Source of the DNA: Adiantum capillus-veneris
Lineage: Eukaryota; Streptophyta; Polypodiopsida; Polypodiales; Pteridaceae
NCBI GenBank assembly: GCA_014529385.2
Contig: CM043965.1
Location: forward strand, 59,180,933 to 59,244,932
Reading direction: 5' to 3'
Length of the DNA stretch: 64,000 nucleotides
The first letter of the stretch is position 1; the number at the start of each line of letters is the position of its first letter. Shown here piece after piece: positions 44,233-56,280 of the stretch. The notes under the pieces were generated by a model that was not told the origin of the DNA, searched no databases, and worked only from the letters and a program-made list of their open reading frames with translations. The position numbers and the translations under genes are program-made.

Positions 44233-45933
44233 GGGCTACACCACCACTCAATCTTGTGCATAAAGAGTGTATCTAGTCCTCCGTTCACTCAAGGATCATC
44301 ATCACCATCAAATCTAAATATCGTTTGAGCCCACTCTGTCAGTCTAGCAGTTGAGTAGACGCCGTCAATCTACACATCGTCCTTACCTTGCACACTGACA
44401 GCCCATAAACATGAACGTGCTGATGCTAATGCCTTATGTGATGTGCCTTGTGGTTTTGATACCTTCTTCACAGCCTATTATCTTCCTTATCACTATTCTC
44501 ACTAGGCGCGTTGTCGTGCAGCTCCACTTCCATGAAGGAAAAAGACCAGAAGGATGCACATTGTGCAAAATTGACGTCTACATGATTGTTGATCAGTGGT
44601 CAGGGCTTGATCACAAGCTAATTTTATGCTAAATGTATGTCAGATGTGGCTTTAAAGGGCCGAAATTCATGTTTCTAATGCTAAAAGTGACTATTTTTTA
44701 AGTAACCACTAAGGGTATATTATGGACTAGCACTGTAGAACTCGAAGTGCTCTACAGACTTGTCTTTACGGCTTGTTGATTGGAGCTATGGAGAGGACGT
44801 TAAGACAGTTTGAAGTTTGAGCAATTTGCAAATCTGTACCGGATTGGGCAGCTGCAGATGAAGGATCAGGGATGAAGTCAATGCATGGACCTGAAGTGCT
44901 CATCTTGTGGAGCGCATTGGTCTTTTCAGATTGGCAATTGGAGTTCTGGTTGCCAAGATACTGCCAGTTTAAGTTTCATCGGAGCCAGTTTTGTACCGGA
45001 CTGGTCACCTCAGTTAATGTGCCAATTGAGGTTTTTGCAACCTCTCCACGGTTTGTACGGAAACTATGCTATATATCAAGGCCACAATAAGTGACGACGT
45101 GTCAAACAAAGTCCGGACGGGCAAGTTGGGGAGCAATTGCGGTAAAGTGACACCAGATGATTTATTCAGATTTTAATACGCTTTGTTCGAGGTCGCTACA
45201 ACAAGTGTGATGTATTTTGAAAAGCACAAATAACTAGACTATTTTGAGGATTTTGAGGACGTAAAGTAACCAAATCTTGGCTTGTAAAGCACGCCACGTC
45301 CCTATGACCAAGACGCTCGTTTTGAGCTATCACACGCTATATTCAATAGCTTGGTCAGAAAAAAGGACAAAAAAATCAAAAATTTGAGAGTAAAACCGGG
45401 TTGAAAACACAAAACTAGGTGAGCGACTTCACGAGCACTCACCAACACTTCTAGGGAGTTCAGAGCGGAGAAGTGGAGTTGAAGCCCGGCACCAAGGGTT
45501 TCCATGGCACTTCACGGCCGGAACATTGGGTTGGTGAGCAGGGAACTCCATGGCAAAGAAGATTGATAATTTTTTTTGGTTCACTTGAAGTTTAAAGGCG
45601 TTTTTTGTTTTTCTTCTTCTAACACGTGAGGGGCATTGGCTCAGAGGCCGCCATGTGGCAAGCGGGGGGGGGGGGAATTCTCACATACGAGGCGACCACT
45701 TGATTGCGTGGACTACATAGCCCAGAGAGTGCACTATACATGGTGTTAAGGAGCTCCTTGGGAGCTCACTGCGTGAGAGGCTATGGCGGACCCCGTCCGT
45801 GGTGCTGCGAACACTGGTGGTGGTGGTAGGCGACCCTGCAGGGGTGCACGCGGGTGGACGCCGGAGGTTTCTTTTGTGACGGCCGTTAGCGGCACCTATT
45901 CGATATGTTGACGTGGTAGGGCCGCGAGTGTAA

Positions 45934-46481
45934 GGCTTGGGTGGGTGGATTGATGCAATGAGCTCAAGGTGGTTTGAAGCTTGGAACAACCATGGTTGCA
46001 CACAATATATAGAGAGAGAAATGAAATGAAACGATGAAATGATATATTAACGTCTACAAAAGGCCAAAATGACCTATGAGACCAAACTGATTACAATGAT
46101 GAGTCTAGTATCAAGTCTGGGTACAAACAAAGAAAACTACAAACTAAAAACTGAGATAGGAGTGCTGCCGACTCCTATGGGTGGTTGGTAAGTTGAGCAA
46201 TGGTATCATGCCACAAAGGTACAAAGTGGGGATAAGTGTCACCATGATACAATATAGCAGTGGCATGAAGCCTATCCTGATTGACACTCTGGGTGTTGTG
46301 CTAGAATCCTGTGGATCCTCTGCCGCAATCTCCGCCGGTGCTGCGTGGCTCCCCTCCTCAGTCGCGGTCGTCTCGATCTCCCCAACTCTATAGCTCGGTC
46401 AATGAGAGTACCACTGATGTGTGTATGGGTGGGAACCGAGCTCTATGATGGTGGTGTCCCCTCTACCTCTGTGGTACTCTT

Positions 46482-46520
<39 letters not shown>

Positions 46521-46745
46521 CACTCTATAGACTATAATGTGCATGCAATATATTTACAACATATCATATACAAAAAGAAGTGTTTATATACAAAAGGTCT
46601 CATAGCCTGTATCCGGCAGCTCATATCTCCAGGTGCCTTTTTAAAAGGCTACACATATATGTAATATGCGTCACATAAAAAATGAACTAGGTGTCGAAGG
46701 AGTTCCCTTGCCCACCTTTCAACCCTCCCCTTGGGCATGTCATAC
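45934..46745 (-). mobile_element. Short LINE deletion derivative
   Basis: The left 540 bp (45934-46480) are collinear with the 3' end of the LINE at 48546-49090, including the ORF2 C-terminal codons (LIDRAIELGRSRRPR). At 46686-46735 sits the ORF1 start of the same family (GGTGTCGAAGGAGTTCCC on the plus strand, as at 52680). Between them is a (GA)n run and about 170 bp. The copy thus keeps both ends and has lost nearly all of the coding region. Confidence 0.65.
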
Positions 46746-46765
46746 ATAATGAAGACCCAACTATC

Positions 46766-46846
46766 CACATAGGATGACATTATCCACACAGGATGACAAG
46801 ATCTATCCACACAGGATGACATTATCCACACAGGATGAAAAAATAC
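46766..46846. repeat. Four tandem mini-hairpins
   Basis: The 13-mer ATCCACACAGGAT, itself an inverted repeat (ATCC...GGAT), occurs four times at spacings of about 17 to 25 bp; the first copy reads ATCCACATAGGAT. Each is followed by GACA or GAAA. Confidence 0.85.
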
Positions 46847-47262
46847 CTCCCCTTGAACTAGAGAGAGTAGAAACGGATCTTCAAAGTACATCTGTAATGA
46901 AATAAACTTCCCCTTCGTCCTCAGCTTCTTCTTCTTTGATTACATGAACTGCGACTTTCATTGGCTTCTTGCCTTTATTGTTGTTGCTACTACTGCTGCA
47001 TGCTGCAGCTCGTCCATGCTTTGTTGCAATAATAGCTTTGCTTTTGGATCTCTTCTTAAAAAGGAGATTTGGCATACATAACATCGTGCAAATGGTGTTA
47101 GCACAAAAATTGCTCTTGCGAGGAAGGTCTTACCTCCAAAAATCTTTGGAGCAGTGTCTAGTCCTCTCACATAGAGTGCGCCTAAAGTGCCAAACCCGTA
47201 AATGGTTTCATTGTGATTTTGTGCATGATTGTCATCTTCATGCATTGTTGTGCAAAATGCAA

Positions 47263-47315
<53 letters not shown>

Positions 47316-48531
47316 AATATATGATGTGGGGTTCTAAAATCTTGGAATTGGACATTTCACACATATCCTTGTGCTTGGGTCGTCGTTGCCGATGTGTGAT
47401 ACCTTCTTTGAAGGACATAAAAATAGAGCTCCCGAGTCGTGATGAGGGACCTATCTTTTTCATGTTACCAACAGTGGGGATGGCGGCTAAAACAAGGAGA
47501 TCATCTTCTTTATGAAGTTCAAAAATGACCAATGCATGGGAATACACACGAACTTTGGTATGGCCGACACAACTAACAAATGCATGGGAATAAACTTTGG
47601 ACTGTGGGAAACAAGGTTTTCTTATCATAAAGCTTATAAATTAAAAAAAGAACCCGCGAGCTCTGTCGATTGCAAAGAACGAGCAGAAGCCGTCCAATTG
47701 CTTGGGAATGAGTCCTGGTGCTTGGCATGAACTGAGGATGCAGAGTAAATCGTTTTGGCCTCCTGATTCGATCCGTGGGGGCTGATCGAGGCTAATTTGT
47801 TGATGAAGCGCTAGTGTGTGTGTGTGTGTGTGTGTGAGAAGAAAGCGCTGCAGTAGAATACCGAATTGCATTGATTTGCTTCTTACTACTTGCTTTGCAT
47901 TGTGTAAGCCAGCGCTGTCAAATTCCCTTGTTTACATGCTTCCGATTCCTTGATTGCAATCAGCTATACGAGATTCCAATGTCAATGTGTGGTATGCATA
48001 CAACGCCACAGGCCCAAAGCAAGATACCGAGAGCTGAATCAAGCGAAGTGGAGTCGATTGTGGACATTCATTCTCGATTTCATCTACACAATGCAGGTTG
48101 CCCGACTCTCAGATTTGGCTACGAGTTGCCCTGAACCTGCGAAGCTCAAGAACTCTCTGCTTTACTGCTTTTGGATTTTCTCCTTTCTTCGATACTCTAC
48201 TGCTTTCCTTGCTTTGATGCATTGCCGATATCTACCTTGCTTCAAGCTCCTAGCTCTGCTCGCTACTGCTCGACACTCTTTGATTCAATTCCTTTGCTCT
48301 TCTACTAGATGCCAACTGCCCTGCCCGATTGTGAGTCTTTGCTTTGATTTGCCTTGCAAGGTTGGCTCCGATTTGCCTACTTGCAATGCCGAGATTTGCC
48401 TCTATTGCACTAGATTGTCTCAAGCTCTATTTCCTTGCTCAAAAAGGGTTTGCTTGCAGAGATTTCCTCACAATATCCAAGCGGGCTTGCACAAGCGGGA
48501 GAGAAGTGTCGAAGCTTTGGATCGGAAGACA
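46847..48531. other. Spacer with microsatellites, no gene seen
   Basis: Contains an (AT)n run, a (TG)n run near 47816-47836, and open frames without known domains, including 209 codons at 47950-48579 that I regard as chance. Confidence 0.5.
47264..47312. repeat. (AT)n microsatellite
   Basis: About 24 uninterrupted AT units. Confidence 0.95.
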
Positions 48532-48544
48532 GGCTCTGCTACCA
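48532..48544 (-). promoter_or_regulatory. Primer-site-like sequence beside LINE 3' end
   Basis: The minus strand reads TGGTAGCAGAGCC, one base off the initiator-Met copia primer site, directly after TTTACAAC. It would imply an LTR end here, but no LTR pair was found that excludes LINE sequence. Confidence 0.35.
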
Positions 48545-48621
48545 GTTGTAAAGCTTGGGTGGGTGGATTGATGCAATGAGCTCAAGGTGGTTTGAAGCTT
48601 GGAACAACCATGGTTGCACAC

Positions 48622-48622
<1 letters not shown>

Positions 48623-48687
<65 letters not shown>
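48623..48687. repeat. (GA)n microsatellite in LINE 3' region
   Basis: About 32 units, (CT)n on the LINE sense strand. The short derivative has only a few units at the same place. Confidence 0.95.
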
Positions 48688-48690
<3 letters not shown>

Positions 48691-49007
48691 GAAATGTTAT
48701 ATCAACGTCTTCAAAAGGCCAAAGTGACCTATGAGACCTAAAAGTTACAATGTGGTGGATCTGATACAAAGTCCGAGTAATAAAAGTAACAAATGAACTG
48801 AGAATGACAATATGACAAGATGACTAAATGACTACTATGGAATTCTAAACTCCAAGGTGTGAACTAATCAGCTAGCTGGGATAGCTAACATCACAAGATA
48901 TCCAGCATCGGTCGTTGGCGGATCTCATCAATCTCCTCCATGGTCAGTAGTCTGACCGGGCGTCGTGCATGTCGAGCCAAAGTGACCCGAATCCTCTGAT
49001 GCAACCT

Positions 49008-50448
49008 CTATCGATGCTGTGTAGTCTTCCGCAATCGTGGGCGTCTGGATCTCCCCAGCTCAGTCGCTCGGTCAATCAATATGCCTCTGGTGTAAAGCGA
49101 CGAGCTGTGCTGTGGTAGTAACTCCTTCGGGTGTCCAGTGGCAGCTCTAAAGAAGTCTGTGATCTGTCTTTGAGACTGGCTAGCCTCTCCTCTTATCAGG
49201 CTCTCTATGTGTCTGCGCAGCTTGAGCAAAAACAAACCCAAGCATCTCTGATCCTCGTACCGCATGACTCTGGAGAGTGGTCCAAAGCCCTCTCTGAACA
49301 AGCAGTGGAAGCGCCCTCGTATCTTGTAGTAGACGGGGCAGTGGCATGTGTAGTGCAACTCTGTCTCAGGCTCGATGTCACACAGGGGGCATGTCCTGGC
49401 CTCTGCTGGTACTCCGCTGTATCTCCCAGTCTCGATCTGCAGCTGGTGTGAAGATGTGTGTACCTGGCCAATAGCACATCGTACCCCATGAGACAAATGG
49501 GTGTCCATGTACCTGGGCCTCGTCCGAAACCGTCCTCCGTAAGCTGGAGAAGATGCTCTCTGTAGAAAGCCATCTTCGTGCCCAGCTCCTGTGCTGGCTG
49601 TATCCATGTCCTCCTGGTGTCTAGCTGAGTCAGGTCCTGGCGGATGAGCCTGGTGATCTCGGACTGTGTAAGAGTCAGAGAGGGTGCATCTAGTGAGTAC
49701 TGGAAAGGAGGCAATCTGTCTATGCTGAACCCATGTGCCTGAAACCATGATGTCATCTCCCCATACCAGCATGCTGTATCTCCCTGCATGGCTAACTGTC
49801 GAGAGGACTCAAGTGCAAGGCGGGCATATCTGTCTCTGGGAAGTTCCCACATGCGGTGTATGAAGGAGACAGATCTGGTGAGCGCCTCAACCACTAGTGG
49901 GGGGGCAGCTAGCTCTGCTTGGACAATGGCACGTGGTACTGAAGCCTTGGCTCTAATGAGCCGCGAGATCATAGAGACCAGTGGCTTCTCCATGTCCCCC
50001 CATCCATCAGTGCGGCCTGTCCTCCCGTGATGATCCAATGAAGGTCCCCAAATCTCAGCTCCATAAAGCAATGCAGAAGCCACCAAAGTGTCAAAGAGCC
50101 GGAGCTTCGTCCGAGGCTCCTAAAACTGAACCTGTGAACACATCCTTTCCAATCTACCTAGTGCTGCTTGGGCTCTGGTCAATCTAGTCTCTGCTGCCCT
50201 CCTCAGTGAAAATGCTGGCCCACTAGAAACCACTCCAAGGTAAGTATAAGCATCTGTATACTCCACTATCTCCTGATCCACTGTGGGGTAGTATTAAATA
50301 CCATGACCTTGGTTTTACCAAGGTTGACGGACAAACCACTTTCCTGAGCAAACCTATGCAAAGCATCCAAGTGACGTTGCATCCCCTCCGGAGAGTCGGA
50401 GATGGCAGGGGGGGGGGGAGTGCTCATGAAAGAGCTGCCATGCCTCAC
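49008..50448 (-). pseudogene. LINE ORF2, post-catalytic RT and C-terminus
   Basis: It starts inside RT after the active site, with LDALHRFAQESGLSVNLGKT (the conserved region following the YxDD box), then ALLYGAEIWGPSL, a typical LINE thumb motif. A Cys-rich segment (CPLCDIEPETELHYTCHC) resembles the C-terminal zf-RVT-like knuckle of L1 ORF2. Two long overlapping frames (49205-50086 and 49008-49772) show a frameshift. Confidence 0.8.
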
Positions 50449-50487
50449 GCGAGTCCTGACTCAAGAATAGCTGGTATAGATCCTGCT

Positions 50488-51633
50488 CTAGGCGAGAGCC
50501 AAAAATGCCCTCTTCTTTCGCCGCACTAGGCGTCGGAAGTCAATCTGTGACTGTCTGTGAGTGATGTCCCCCAAAAGTACTTCCCTCTGAAGTCTGGCTC
50601 TAGTGTCCTGGCATTCCTCATCATACCAGCTGTTTTGGGGCATGCTCCCCGAACGGCGTCTCTGCTTAGGCTGGGTATGTGGGTATGCCTCTGCTGCTGC
50701 ACCATGTAGTGTCTGTGTCAGTATAGTAGTACGCTCCTCTAGAGGTCGCCCTGGCTCCTCTGTGCACAGGCGTCTGTAGATCCCATCTATGTATACAGAG
50801 TCCGTCTCCCGCGTGAAGGTGTAGTGAGTAGGGGCTATTGCCTGTGGCCTGTGTGCTACACTAACTGAAAAGAGATGGTAAACGACACAAGAGCATGATC
50901 TATTGCCACACCCATAGGTCTGGGTCCAACCGTGAGATCTTGGATATGAGAGATGAGGCTCGGCTGTGCCACGATATAATCCACTGTGCTGGCTCCATGT
51001 CTGTGTGGAAAGCATGTAAAACCCCCCGCAGTGGGAAATCTTTGTAGGCCATTCAAGATGGCCAATCCGTGTGCAGTCCCCATGTCTATCAAGTGTCGTC
51101 CATACTCAGTGTGTTCCCCATCCTGTGATAGTCTAGATAGGCCTGTCTCTACAACATCCAACTCTCTCAGCATCTCCTCTGAAGTATCATAAAATACTGT
51201 CTGATGATCGGCAATCCTAGCATTGAATGATGATGTCACCATCTCTAGAGAACTCCCAAATGTCATCATCCAAAATAGAGAAGGGGGACTGTCCTCTGGG
51301 TGGTGCATAAACTGACGTGTTCGGGGGAAAGTAGCAAATAGCAATGTAAAGATATCTGCATGTCTCTGCTCTCAATCTCACCCACATGTACCTAGCTTGC
51401 TCATCCCTACGAGCTATATGTATCAATGGTTGCAACTCCTTCCTGAATAACACTGCCACTCCTCCTGAGCCCCGTCCTCTGTGCTCTAATCGTGTCTCCT
51501 GTCTACAAGCTGTCTCCCATCTATATCCACTAATGTGAGGCATAGACTGCCCAGGGGCCTGATGTGTCTCAGAGTAGAAGACGATGTCTCTTCCCATAAA
51601 ACTATCTTCAAAAGCACCCACATCAAGGCGCAT
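50488..51633 (-). pseudogene. LINE ORF2, APE endonuclease and pre-RT region
   Basis: Endonuclease motifs in order: FYSETH (catalytic Glu region), GSGGVAVLFRKEL, YIAICYFPPN, FNAR, STVDYIVAQ and IDHALVSF (terminal D-H pair). A frame change falls near 51230. The pre-RT part ends RRLVRRKKRAFLALA. Downstream the catalytic RT palm is deleted, with a run of about 11 G near 50409-50419 close to the junction. Confidence 0.82.
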
Positions 51634-51690
51634 AGATCCATTACAATTCCAAGTGGCAACTTTGAGTGTGGTCCCATAGGTCTCGCACCG

Positions 51691-52705
51691 TCATGTGGAG
51701 CGCCGCTCTACAATCACCACCCGACCATCTCTGTAGAAGGCCGTCTTTCCCTTCTCTCTCGCCGCTTGAATCTCTAGCATTACCTCTCTCATATGCGCAA
51801 GTTGTGTGAGAGTGAGGTCATCTCCAAGGAATATGCCCGTTTTCTTAAGTGTAGGACGCCTCTTCAAGAAGTCCTTTGCCTCCATGGATGGGAAACGCAT
51901 GATTAAAGCTCTCTCCTTGGAAGTCTCCCCATTTCCTTGCCTCTTCTTCCCTACCCTCCATGCTTTTGTATGAGTAGACTCACTCCCCATCATGCGGAGA
52001 AGTTCTTCGACTTCCCTCGCCACATCATCTCGGTTACTCGTATATGCAAAGATCTAGTTTCCCTCCGCTGCTCTTCTTCTAGAGTCATGTTGATGATTGT
52101 AGGAGTGGAGACAGATGTGGATTCTTTCCCTTTCTCTTTCTTAGCGACTTCTATCCATTTCTCGGCCTCATCCGCTTTCTTCTGTGTCTTCGTGATCACA
52201 TCCAACCACGAAGACGTCTTTACCACATTCTGTTTCTCCTCCTCTTTGATCATCCCTTTCTTAGCGACTTCTATCCATTTCTCGGCCTCATCCGCCTTCT
52301 TCTGTGTCTTCGTGATCACATCCAACCACGAAGACGTCTTTACCACATTCTGTTTCTCCTCCTCTTTGATCATCCGCACCTGCTCCTTGATGACCTTGAT
52401 TTCCTCTATCACTGAGGGCTGGAATTCCCCTTCCTCTATTCCACTGCTTGCTCTATCAGCAAGCTCTCGCTTGAGGGCTGAACCTCTTCTTTGAGTGCTT
52501 GTGATTCTGCTTTAAGTCCTTGTAGCTCTGCGTGCAAGTCCTCTTTCTCCTTCTTCCATTGTGCGCTTTCGTTGAGAAACATTTGAAAAAGGTTGGCCTT
52601 CTCTTTCCACCATCCTTTCGTTTTTGCTTTCCATTCTCTCATCTCCCTTTCCATTTGTGTTATCCGCTTGTTTGAGCTAGGTGTCGAAGGAGTTCCCATG
52701 CCCAC
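51691..52705 (-). pseudogene. LINE ORF1 nucleic-acid-binding protein
   Basis: A coiled-coil-rich N-terminal half (MEREMREWKAKTKGWWKEK and WLDVITKTQKKADEAEKW) leads to a C-terminal L1-type ORF1 domain (ALIMRFPSMEAKDFLKRR, then TAFYRDGRVVIVE). A 40-residue block is exactly duplicated. Frame breaks occur near 52435 and 51990-52020. Confidence 0.75.
52141..52380. repeat. 120-bp tandem duplication in LINE ORF1
   Basis: 52141-52260 and 52261-52380 are almost identical (GCTTTC against GCCTTC, plus a diverged last few bases). The length of 120 is 40 codons, so the frame is kept. Confidence 0.92.
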
Positions 52706-52735
52706 CTTTCAACGAGGGCATGTTCATACGCCCTA

Positions 52736-54413
52736 AAGGTTTTGAAAGCAAGGGTTGGGAGCACTGACGGCGCTGTCGGTGCCCCACTTAAGAAGGGGCT
52801 CACATGTAAACTTGGGGCTCAAGGCAAGATGCCAGATATAGCGTGGCTTCACATGTGATTTGGGGCCGAAAATAGAAGGGGATTATTTCCCCACGCCAAG
52901 GACACAATCTTTTTTGGGGAGAGAAGAAAAATAGAGAGGAAGGGGAGAGCTTGGAGAGCAGTTTTTTTTTGGCAAGCAAGGGGAGAGTTCCCTTGAGAAA
53001 GGAGGGAATTTTCCTTGGCGATCGATTGAGCAAGAGTTCTTTGCGAGCAGGAGGAGGGTTTCTTTTTGCGTGCAAAGGAGTTGTCTTTTGCGCCAAGGAG
53101 TTTTCGGAGCAAGGAAGCGAGCAAGGAGGAATTTTTGTAAGCAAAGGAAGCATATGCGAAGCTTCGCTGTTGTTTTCTTCTTCGACATCATTAAAAGCGT
53201 GACAACTATCAACACCGAGCATCGACGGACGCTCGAACTCAGTATAGGCTAAAATAATTTGGCCTAGCTTTTGTAAAGGGAGCTTAAACTCCTTAATCTG
53301 CAATTAATTGAGTTAACGGTGATGTTTACAACACCCTTTGACAAATGTGCATTGGTTCTTGATAGTGTTATCAAGTTCAATTGGTTTTGTGTTCTGTTTG
53401 CATTTCCAAACAATAATTACTCTATTGTGCAGTGTGGTATACCTTTTCTCTCTCTTTTCCCACAGCTAGCAGCCCAGCGCTGACCCAGTTCGCCTTTCGA
53501 ACCCTATTTCCCCCGACTGCACCCCGTTCAACCTCCACTTCTATACCAAACTTAAAAAATCCTCATTCTTGGAGGCCTTCTCAGTCAACCTCTCTTCACT
53601 CCCAAATGACCACCTAAGCCCCTCCACCTTGGGACATGCTTTTAGGATGTCTGCTTTTCCTGTCCACCGTCCAGAGACCATCACAGATTCAAACATTCCA
53701 CAGGTGGAGCCCATTCAATTGCTTTTGAATATGCAACCCATCATATCCCTGGGACCTTTGCCCCTTCTGCGCATTTCCACTTAGATAAACCCCTGAGCAG
53801 TTAACTGTGGCACATAAATCAATGATGCTCTGTGATGCATTGTACTGCCTGTCAAGAATTTCTATATCCCTCCACCACTCCTCTTCAAACTAGTGGCAGA
53901 GACAGGAACCTGGTTTCGAGCTCGGCCAAATAATAAGCTTCTGCCAAAATTTCCCTTTCACTCGATGTCTCGACTCTCATGGAATGTGAAGCTCCCACAT
54001 CACTGGCAAACAAACACAGTGATCACTTGCATCTTTGGTCTAGACACAAAAACCCTAACACTAAAACCTGTCACATACCGCCCTCTAAAATTAAAGCACT
54101 TGTCCTCAATTGCAGGCATTAAGCAAAAGAGAGAGACTAACCCAAAGCTGACTAAAAGGACAATAACATACACACATCACAACAAAGACATGTACACTGT
54201 ATGCTCATATGCAATCATGCATTCTTAGGCCGTGGTGGCAGTGTGAAAAAATTACTTGAAGCTAGCTCTAGACACCACGATTAGGTCTGAAAAGTCTCTC
54301 CTGCACTTCCACACAATGAGAAGTACGGCAAATCTCATACTCCCCCAGAGTGGAAAGTAGCAAAGGGGTTGCAACTCGCCAAGATACACTGGTTTAATCA
54401 ATTCATTGTGGCT
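52736..54413. other. LINE 5' flank and spacer
   Basis: The part to about 53250 may be the LINE 5' untranslated region; it is purine-rich on the plus strand with several overlapping chance frames. The remainder has no recognised gene. Confidence 0.4.
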
Positions 54414-55083
54414 TCACCAAGTTGGGCCAATACATATCCAATGACAGTTTGATGCATTCACATGCACATGGAACATTTTAGTCCAATTTGGAGCTTTCAG
54501 AATAGGAGCCGATACAAAAGCATTCTTCAGCTTTTGAAATGCCTCTTTGCAGTGATCAGTCCATATGAAATAAGTTATCAAACCATACAATGGTTTGACT
54601 ATGACAACATACATGCAAATAAAGTGTCAATAGTATCCCAAAATGACCCATGAATGCTTTGACTTCGCGAATAGTGCTAGGTCTTGGTAGCTGAGTGATT
54701 GCTTTTATCTTTTCCAAATCCGTGGAGATCCCATTTTTGGACACAATATGCCCCAAAGAGTTTGCCTTGTTGCGAACAAATCCTTTACAATCAACACTTT
54801 TCAAAGACCTTTCATAAGCGATCAAAGTGATCTCCTTCAACGAAGAGTGAATACGTATGCCATCCATGAATACTTCCAAGAATATTCTTAATATTTTTTG
54901 AAAGCATGACTCATGAGTCATTGGAAAGTATCTCACCTTGTTCCACAGATCACAAAATTCTTGCACGGATAGAAATGGTTGCCCGAGATCTTTTATCCCG
55001 ATTCCCCAATTCATTGCATGGTCTGCAGATAGGATTTCTGGGATCATTGGGTGGATAAGGAAATTCTCAAGGGCACTATCCAA
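54414..55083 (-). pseudogene. gypsy RT/RNase H fragment
   Basis: The RT C-terminal region reads FMDGIRIHSSLKEI (the second Asp of the DD box is Gly), then LGHIVSKNGISTDLEKIKAI and STIREVKAFMGHFG. RNase H begins WTDHCKEAFQKLKNAF and FHVHVNAS. No LTR was found on either side, so it is a scrap of an older insertion. Confidence 0.8.
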
Positions 55084-56280
55084 AGGATGGGCATTTCAAA
55101 GATGAATCACAGGAGTAGGATGTGTATACAGACCTCCCAACAGCACCATCACAATCAAAGACTTCTCTTGGGGAGCAGCAGGTTGAGTGTCAGGCCCTTG
55201 GCACTGTACTTGTTCCTAATCTTTGTAAAGGCTTTCTTTCTGAAGAAGTGGAATCTGCAGATCTGGGACTCTCATCTGCCTCTTGTTGATGGCCAGTTGT
55301 TGAGTATGCAGATAATGGCTGTACATAAACTTTTTTTGGATGCTGTACCAGGTGCATTGACGGCTAGTTGCTTGCCAGTCGAGCAAAAATCGATTGGAAT
55401 GAGTCTTTCAGGTGCTGATGCTTCTTGCACATGGGGCATGGAGGTTAAATTCACATAGTTATAGCTGATGGTGGCTGAGTGGCTGACATGAGGCAGCAAT
55501 GGGCGCACACAAAACCTTTTGACTACTGAAGGGTGACAGAAACGAGAGAGCGTTGGATTTTTGTTTTCCTTAGCAGTGGTAAAACACAGAGCGAGAAACA
55601 AAGTTTGGTGGGTTGCTTTTTTGGGGCGCCAACTTTCCCAGGTTTCTTGCTAGATCACAACAGCAACGACTTTCTAGATAGAGCCACGTTTAAAAGCACG
55701 ATAATTAAACCCCTACTCACGTACAGACCCAATGTGAAGCATCTAAACTTGCCAAACAATTCAGTACAACATGTAATGAAAGTCGTGGATTTAATAACAC
55801 GTCTTTTCTTACCTGCCCAAAACGGAAGAGCAGAAAGTAACGGAAGAAAATCCATGGCTCCATAATGTTCAGTTAGCCTGTTCTCCTGTGAATATAGCTT
55901 CATATAAATGATCATCCAACCATAGTTTAGGGAATTATGTAAGCCTTTATTCTGAGAAAATCAAGTTAGAAAAGGCTCTAGATAGAATTGCACTTTGAAT
56001 CAAACCTCAGTTTGAGCTATGCATAAATTGACAGAAGTGTTGCCGCTCTCGCAAAAAGGTACAAACATCACGGCTTACTATAGTTACATTACTAATATGA
56101 ACTGAGACTTTGAGAAAGACTTCATTGAAAATTCTGTTAAAGCGTAACTTGTCTCAAAGAATCTTAATGTGCACACAGAATAGATGATCAAAGGCTGCAG
56201 TACTAACAGAGGGAACACTTGGTGAAGTTGCCAATACCAGATAAATTTAAAAGTTGGAACAACTGATAGACAGACACCAC
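55084..56280. other. Spacer, possible 3' part of the multi-exon gene
   Basis: No exon could be assigned with confidence. Any remaining 3' exons of the gene at 56281-58255 would be expected here or further left. Confidence 0.35.

Larger units (their letters stand above)
39430..45933. other. Sparse region without identified genes
   Basis: About 6.5 kb of AT-rich sequence has only short, unconvincing frames, apart from the coding-like stretch at 42326-43039. A degenerate duplication (TAxATGGGATATCATAG near 41700 and 41770), an imperfect inverted repeat near 44.1 kb, and a run of 14 G at about 45664-45677 are present. No transposon protein was recognised. Confidence 0.5.
48546..52735 (-). mobile_element. 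LINE (non-LTR retrotransposon), internally deleted
   Basis: On the minus strand ORF1 (52705-51691), an APE-type endonuclease (51633-50860), a pre-RT region (to 50488) and the RT C-terminal part (50448-49008) follow in order, then about 450 bp of 3' untranslated sequence with a long (CT)n run and a 74-bp terminal module. The catalytic RT core is missing at about 50400-50480. The 5' boundary is set by similarity to the short derivative at 46745; the true 5' end may be farther right. Confidence 0.85.

Noticed and set aside
47950-48579. 209-codon plus-strand frame
   Set aside because: Composition is Cys/Leu-rich without domains, and it runs into LINE 3' sequence on the opposite strand.
45934-49090. 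The two similar segments at 45.9-46.5 kb and 48.5-49.1 kb as LTRs of one element
   Set aside because: Both contain LINE ORF2 C-terminal codons and sit at the 3' end of LINE copies, so they are LINE 3' regions rather than an LTR pair.
53432-54228. Several plus-strand frames of 60-111 codons
   Set aside because: No domain or splice structure links them, and their composition is not distinctive.
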